DNA of 20,302 nt from a candidate division TA06 bacterium DG_78 (lineage in GTDB: Bacteria > Hydrothermota > Tepidihabitantia > SM23-42). Below the pieces are notes generated by a model, which saw nothing but the letters and a program-made list of their open reading frames with translations, was not told the origin of the DNA and searched no databases. Positions 16,686-20,302 of this stretch are shown here, one piece after another; positions within the stretch are counted from its first letter, which is position 1, and every line of letters starts with the position of its first letter. The translations under genes were made by a program, and so were the position numbers. Where the stretch lies: positions 1-20,302 of the forward strand of contig LJNI01000016.1 in assembly GCA_001303225.1 (NCBI GenBank). The letters run 5' to 3'.

Positions 16686-16955
16686 TTAACCCCTTAATTT
16701 GAGGGCATCAATTATTTTTAGATACCTTGCCGTATCTTTCTTCATCAAATAGTTAAGATGGCTACGGCGATCGTTTACCATCTTAATAAGTCCCCGTCGT
16801 GAGTGCTTATCTTTTGGGAACTGTTTTAGATGTTCAGTAAGATTTTTGATTCGTTCAGTCAGAATCGCAATCTGTACCTCAGGCGAACCAGTATCTTTAT
16901 GATGCTGTTTATGAGCTTCAATTATGTCTTGTTTTTTCTCCTTTGGTAATGCCAT
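16686..16955 (-). CDS. rpsO: Small ribosomal subunit protein S15 (uS15)
   Basis: This complete 89-residue S15 binds 16S rRNA early in 30S assembly and helps form intersubunit bridge B4. Family signatures are clear: [22 protein letters not shown], then [18 protein letters not shown], then [14 protein letters not shown] near the C-terminus. The ATG start has an SD site (AAGGAG) eight bases upstream. It is the first gene of an rpsO-pnp-M16 unit, with a promoter at 16977-17004. In E. coli S15 represses its own translation through a leader pseudoknot; the leader here would be only about 14 nucleotides, so the same mechanism looks unlikely. Confidence 0.98.
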   Translation of the reverse strand: MALPKEKKQDIIEAHKQHHKDTGSPEVQIAILTERIKNLTEHLKQFPKDKHSRRGLIKMVNDRRSHLNYLMKKDTARYLKIIDALKLRG

Positions 16956-16972
16956 ATTTATTTCTCCTTATG

Positions 16973-16978
16973 TATAAT
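16973..16978 (+). promoter_or_regulatory. Possible -10 box of the COG0731-like gene, overlapping the rpsO -10
   Basis: TATAAT on the plus strand overlaps by two bases the GATAAT -10 box of the divergent rpsO promoter. No good -35 is present 16-18 bp upstream. It could give a leader of about 40 nucleotides for the gene at 17025. Confidence 0.4.
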
Positions 16979-17004
16979 TATCCACATTTTTTTAAAAAAG
17001 TCAA
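16977..17004 (-). promoter_or_regulatory. Promoter of the rpsO-pnp operon
   Basis: TTGACT (16999-17004), a 16-bp spacer and GATAAT (16977-16982) are read on the minus strand. The predicted transcript starts near 16970 and carries the AAGGAG SD site of rpsO almost at its 5' end. Confidence 0.75.
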
Positions 17005-17024
17005 GGGTGGACATGGGAGGTTAA

Positions 17025-17813
17025 ATGGCTATAATTACAACAATGATTCTTCCTTTGCAGAAAGGTGTGCTCTATGGACCAATTAATTCCCGCCGTTTAG
17101 GTAAATCATTAGGTATTAATATAATGCCTTTTCACTATAAATTGTGTTCATTTAATTGCGTTTATTGTCACTATGGATTGACCGATGTCCTCACGCTTAC
17201 TATGACAAAACATCTGAGAGATTTACCGAAGAGCACAGAGGTACTGGATGACGTTGAGAGGGCAATGAGGTCGAACAATACGTTTGATTATATAACTTTT
17301 TCAGGAAATGGAGAGCCAACACTGCATCCTTATTTCGGTGATATCGTGAGGGGTGTAATGGAGGTAAGAAATAAATACCGGGCTGGTGTGAAGATTGCAT
17401 TACTCTCAAATTCAACAGGCCTGAAATTCGAAGAAGTGAGAAAAGTCCTTACGTTGATCGATCTTCCTGTTTTTAAACTTGATGCCGGGAATTCAACTCT
17501 GTTTAAAAAAATTAACAGGCCTGCAATTGATGTCAATTTTGATGAAATTGTTACTATGCTCAGACAGGTAGAGGGAATATACATTCAGACGGTAATCATG
17601 GATGGAAATCCTTCAAATGTAGGAGAAGATGCGTTAGATACCTATTTTGAACGATTGGCGGTAATTAAGCCGGTTGAGGCTCATATTTATTCGTTGGATC
17701 GTCCTGTGCCGAATACAAATATTAAAAAAGTGTTTCCAGAGAGATTAGAAGAAATCGCCAAGCATGGGTTAGAGAAAATTGGTATCACAATCAGGCCATT
17801 TTATTTACAATGA
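17025..17813 (+). CDS. Radical SAM protein of the COG0731/TYW1-like group
   Basis: This 262-residue protein has a radical SAM motif CSFNCVYC (C41, C45, C48) preceded by YGPINSRRLGKSLGINIMP, the typical opening of COG0731 Fe-S oxidoreductases, and FSGNGEPTLHP, the SAM-binding GGE-like segment. COG0731 includes archaeal wyosine-synthesis enzymes, but bacterial stand-alone members are uncharacterised, so the substrate is unknown. The C-terminus (IRPFYLQ) is intact and the length normal. The ATG at 17025 has a GGGAGG SD site four bases upstream, somewhat close; an in-frame ATG at 17043 is an alternative. The gene is transcribed divergently from rpsO, and is followed after 39 bp by the saccharopine-dehydrogenase-like gene on the same strand. 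Confidence 0.87.
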   Translation: MAIITTMILPLQKGVLYGPINSRRLGKSLGINIMPFHYKLCSFNCVYCHYGLTDVLTLTMTKHLRDLPKSTEVLDDVERAMRSNNTFDYITFSGNGEPTLHPYFGDIVRGVMEVRNKYRAGVKIALLSNSTGLKFEEVRKVLTLIDLPVFKLDAGNSTLFKKINRPAIDVNFDEIVTMLRQVEGIYIQTVIMDGNPSNVGEDALDTYFERLAVIKPVEAHIYSLDRPVPNTNIKKVFPERLEEIAKHGLEKIGITIRPFYLQ

Positions 17814-17852
17814 TTAATACACTAATTTAGTACTAGAAAGGAGGACAGCTCT

Positions 17853-19082
17853 ATGAAAATTTTGGTCTTCGGAGGTTCAGGAAAGATTGGTTCGGCAGTT
17901 GCGTGGGATTTGGCCAAAGATAGTGAAATCGAAAAGATAGGGATCGTTGGAAGGCGTCAAGGAGCCCTTGAAGAGACAAAGAACTGGGTAGGCAGTGATA
18001 AAATTGTTCCACATATCCTCGACATCAACAACAAAGAAGAGACAAAAATGGTGATGAAACAGTACGATGTTGGTGTCCTCACGCTGCCTGATCGGAAGAC
18101 AAGTTATAAGGTCGCCCATTGTGCAATTGAAGCTGGGTTGCATATTGTGGACACTATCGAGGAGTTCCACCGTACACCCGATGCTTATGAAACTGAAGGA
18201 TTAGAACTTCCGAGCGGTATGAAGCTTGTTGATTATGGTGAGTGGCTCCATAGCAAGGCAGTAGAAAATGGAGTTACCTTTGTCGATGGTATGGGTTTTG
18301 CACCGGGTCTCAGCAACATAACACTCGGAGACGGCATTAGAAAGATGGATGTCGCAGAGCGGGCGGTCGCGCGGGTTGGTGGTATTCCATCAAAAGAGGC
18401 TGCTGCAAAACACCCCTTGAGGTATATGATTACCTGGGCATTCGAACACGTCTTGAGGGAATACATGATCAAGCTAAATGTGATTAAAAATGGCAAGATT
18501 GTAGAGGTCGATGCCACGACCGACCTCGAAAAATTCAGATTCAACCAGTGTGGCAAGGACGAGGAATTAGAATGTGCAGTGACTCCTGGTATGCCCAGTT
18601 TTCTCTTTACACGGCAACAGCTCAAGGAGTTTGCTGAAAAGACGGTTCGTTGGCCTGGCCACTGGCAGGGTGTGCAGACATTAAAGGAATGTGGTATGCT
18701 CGATATTGAACCAGTCAATTTTGAGGGTACAAAGATAATCCCGAGAAAATTCCTTCTGTCAATTATTACACCACGGCTTCAACCCCGTGAAGGTGAAACT
18801 GATGTGTGCGTTATGTATAACACACTCGAGGGGAAGAAAGATGGTAAGAACATGAAGATCGAATACTATATGTGGGATGAGGCAGATACAAAAAATAATA
18901 TCTCATCAATGATGAGGGTTACAGGATTTCCGATGGCAATTACTGCACGACTCATTGCTCGAGATGAAATAAAAGAGAAAGGAATTGTTGCACCAGAAGA
19001 TGGAATAAAAGAAGGTCTCTATAAAAAATTTCTTGGGGAGTTGAAAAAGAGAAACATACATATTATTGAGATCATAAGCTAA
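17853..19082 (+). CDS. Saccharopine dehydrogenase family NAD(P)-dependent oxidoreductase
   Basis: This 409-residue cytoplasmic protein starts with a Rossmann nucleotide-binding site, ILVFGGSGKIGSA (GGSGKIG at 7-13), followed by VGRR at the end of the second strand, as in Lys9/saccharopine reductase-like proteins. A central segment, FVDGMGFAPGLSNI, is the conserved family G-F-x-P-G-x-x-N motif. The remaining domain carries the dimerisation and substrate region. Possible roles include lysine/saccharopine metabolism or carboxynorspermidine-type dehydrogenation; nothing nearby decides between them. The start is firm, with a strong SD site (AAAGGAGG) nine bases before the ATG. It may be co-transcribed with the radical SAM gene upstream. 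It ends next to a hairpin shared with the convergent rib genes. Confidence 0.87.
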   Translation: MKILVFGGSGKIGSAVAWDLAKDSEIEKIGIVGRRQGALEETKNWVGSDKIVPHILDINNKEETKMVMKQYDVGVLTLPDRKTSYKVAHCAIEAGLHIVDTIEEFHRTPDAYETEGLELPSGMKLVDYGEWLHSKAVENGVTFVDGMGFAPGLSNITLGDGIRKMDVAERAVARVGGIPSKEAAAKHPLRYMITWAFEHVLREYMIKLNVIKNGKIVEVDATTDLEKFRFNQCGKDEELECAVTPGMPSFLFTRQQLKEFAEKTVRWPGHWQGVQTLKECGMLDIEPVNFEGTKIIPRKFLLSIITPRLQPREGETDVCVMYNTLEGKKDGKNMKIEYYMWDEADTKNNISSMMRVTGFPMAITARLIARDEIKEKGIVAPEDGIKEGLYKKFLGELKKRNIHIIEIIS

Positions 19083-19138
19083 AAAAATGGCTTAATCTCT
19101 TAAAGACTTAGCCTCATTTATCAGAGGCTAAGCCTTGT
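19081..19138. terminator. Bidirectional terminator-like hairpin between convergent genes
   Basis: Arms CTTAGCCTC (19107-19115) and GAGGCTAAG (19124-19132) enclose an 8-base loop. GGCTTA at 19089-19094 can pair as an alternative outer arm with TAAGCC at 19129-19134. Read on the minus strand, seven T follow at 19087-19081. The element lies between two converging genes and includes the ribE stop codon. Confidence 0.6.
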
Positions 19139-19679
19139 TAATTGATAGAATTTTTATAAAATAATCGTATTCGATATTTATAAACGAACTGATTTTGAGA
19201 CTACCCAGTGTGGTCTTTTTCAGTGTATAGGGAATCAAGGATACAGAAAATATATTCTTTGATATAGTGGTAACTGTTAAGCTAACGCCATTAATGCCAA
19301 TCGAGCCTTTGGGAATCAGATATTTGGCATTTTTGTTATTAATTTGGAAGTAGTATTCGTTCCCTCTTATTCGAATAAATTTTCCGAGTTCATCTACATG
19401 CCCTAAGAGGATATGACCACCTAAACGCTCGCCTATTTTTAATGCACGCTCGAGATTTACATGATCACCAGCCTTCCATTGAGAGACTGTTGTTATGCCC
19501 ATTGTCTGCTTCATTGCCTCGACAAAAAATCCCTTATTGTCGATATCCATTATTGTGAGACAGGCACCCTGAATTGCAACACTATCGCCCTCTTTGACTT
19601 TAAGATTAGATTCGATATGTATTTTCCCTCTCGATATTTTTGAAATTTTTGCTACTTCTTCAATTATTCCGGTAAACAT
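19128..19679 (-). CDS. ribE: Riboflavin synthase, alpha subunit
   Basis: This 183-residue enzyme dismutates two molecules of 6,7-dimethyl-8-ribityllumazine to riboflavin and the pyrimidine precursor. It begins with the diagnostic MFTGIIEE and has two lumazine-binding repeats. The first, to about residue 85, contains GDSVAIQGACLTI and ERALKIGERLGGH. The second contains GHVDELGK and IPKGSIGINGVSLTV, then SLIPYTLKKTTLG. It is slightly short of the common 190-220 residues but otherwise complete. The ATG lies 20 bases inside the 3' end of ribD, a typical overlap for translational coupling. The bifunctional RibBA and RibH genes are not in the window. Confidence 0.96.
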   Translation of the reverse strand: MFTGIIEEVAKISKISRGKIHIESNLKVKEGDSVAIQGACLTIMDIDNKGFFVEAMKQTMGITTVSQWKAGDHVNLERALKIGERLGGHILLGHVDELGKFIRIRGNEYYFQINNKNAKYLIPKGSIGINGVSLTVTTISKNIFSVSLIPYTLKKTTLGSLKISSFINIEYDYFIKILSINKA

Positions 19680-20302
19680 GATACAATATATCCTCCCCGA
19701 TTTTTATTGGTTGTATTCCCTTTAATACATTGCTGTCGATGTTGATTTCGAGACCTTTGTTAATGGTTTTTGGTGCAACGAATACATACAATTCATCATA
19801 TAGTTGCTCGTCGAAAAATTTGGTAAATACCTGACCACCGCCTTCTATGAGCACTGAACCAATGTGGAACGCACCAAGTTTTTGCAGAATTGTCGTGAGC
19901 AAAAAATGCTCTCCTTCGAGGAGAAGAAATTCGATACCGGCATCGGTCAGGGACTTTATTTTATTTTTATCACTATTCTGTTGCGTAATAATGATACGTC
20001 TGGCATCAGGTTTTAAAAAATTCGATTCAAGTGGAACCTTGAGGTGAGGGTCGATCACAATCCTTGTTGGGTTACGTCGTCCTAACAATCGATCGGTTAA
20101 GTAGGGATTGTCAGAGAGCACTGTGTTGATGCCGACGAGGACAGCACACGCTCGGCTTCGGAGAGAATGAACATATCTCAGTGATGCAGTGGATGTGATG
20201 TATTTCTCCGAGAACCCTGATATCTTACCATTTTCAGACATGGCAATTTTTAAGATTATATAAGGAATTTTTTGCACAATATATTTTTTATACCACGCAT
20301 TG
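19660..20302 (-). CDS. ribD: RibD reductase domain, partial (N-terminus beyond window edge)
   Basis: The visible part is the C-terminal reductase domain of RibD, which reduces 5-amino-6-(5-phosphoribosylamino)uracil in riboflavin synthesis. Motifs include PYIILKIAMSENGKI (family PxxxLKxAxSLDGKI), AVLVGINTVLSDNPYLT, RIVIDP and the substrate/NADPH loop VLIEGGGQVFTKFF. A GTG at 20277 could start a 205-residue protein. However, the frame stays open to the right edge and reads NAWYKKYI, matching the linker between deaminase and reductase domains in full-length RibD. I therefore infer a bifunctional deaminase-reductase cut by the window. No SD site supports the GTG. The stop is TGA, and the gene overlaps ribE. 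Confidence 0.9.
   Translation of the reverse strand, partial: NAWYKKYIVQKIPYIILKIAMSENGKISGFSEKYITSTASLRYVHSLRSRACAVLVGINTVLSDNPYLTDRLLGRRNPTRIVIDPHLKVPLESNFLKPDARRIIITQQNSDKNKIKSLTDAGIEFLLLEGEHFLLTTILQKLGAFHIGSVLIEGGGQVFTKFFDEQLYDELYVFVAPKTINKGLEINIDSNVLKGIQPIKIGEDILYHVYRNN

Overview
This 20.3-kb window looks like an AT-rich bacterial chromosome segment. The evidence is the rpsO-pnp pair, bacterial -35/-10 promoters, TTG and GTG starts, and Shine-Dalgarno (SD) sites on several genes. The gene mix (class III cyclase/ATPase/TPR giants, a B12-type radical SAM protein, a stand-alone M16 peptidase after pnp) recalls uncultivated candidate phyla such as WOR-3/Stahlbacteria, but I cannot prove that without searches. 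I see no mobile element, prophage, CRISPR array, tRNA or rRNA. No stretch longer than about 210 bases lacks a gene once the 3' end of truD is restored.

Layout. Plus strand, 98-8112: rdgB (house-cleaning nucleotide pyrophosphatase), then two tandem paralogous 1.2-kDa-residue-class regulators of about 1,200 residues each. Both have a zinc ribbon, a class III nucleotide cyclase, a STAND-like ATPase and TPRs. Each has its own promoter placed so close to the ATG that the mRNA should be leaderless. Minus strand, 8151-16955 (read right to left): rpsO, pnp, M16 peptidase; a B12-binding radical SAM protein with its own promoter; a broken truD; a secreted protein behind a perfect consensus promoter and a 5 x 28-bp repeat leader; an ECF sigma/anti-sigma pair; and a YggU/DUF167 protein. 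Plus strand, 17025-19082: a COG0731-like radical SAM protein and a saccharopine-dehydrogenase-like oxidoreductase. Minus strand, 19128 to the right edge: ribE (riboflavin synthase) and ribD, overlapping; ribD runs off the window.

How the parts work together. rpsO-pnp-M16 is a conserved bacterial gene order. ribD-ribE are consecutive riboflavin biosynthesis enzymes. Sigma and anti-sigma form an extracytoplasmic signalling unit. The two cyclases probably make or sense a cyclic nucleotide. The first has lost a metal-binding Asp, so it may act as the non-catalytic half of a heterodimer with the second.

Most interesting points: (1) tandem amplification of a segment running from the -10 box to the SD site, in front of the secreted-protein gene; (2) truD carries a homopolymer frameshift and an in-frame TGA, although its family-typical C-terminus is intact beyond the TGA; (3) the M16 gene has no ordinary start codon upstream of its zinc motif; (4) a shared TTGACT-N16-TATAAT promoter pattern with leaderless starts; (5) mosaic identity between the tandem cyclases.
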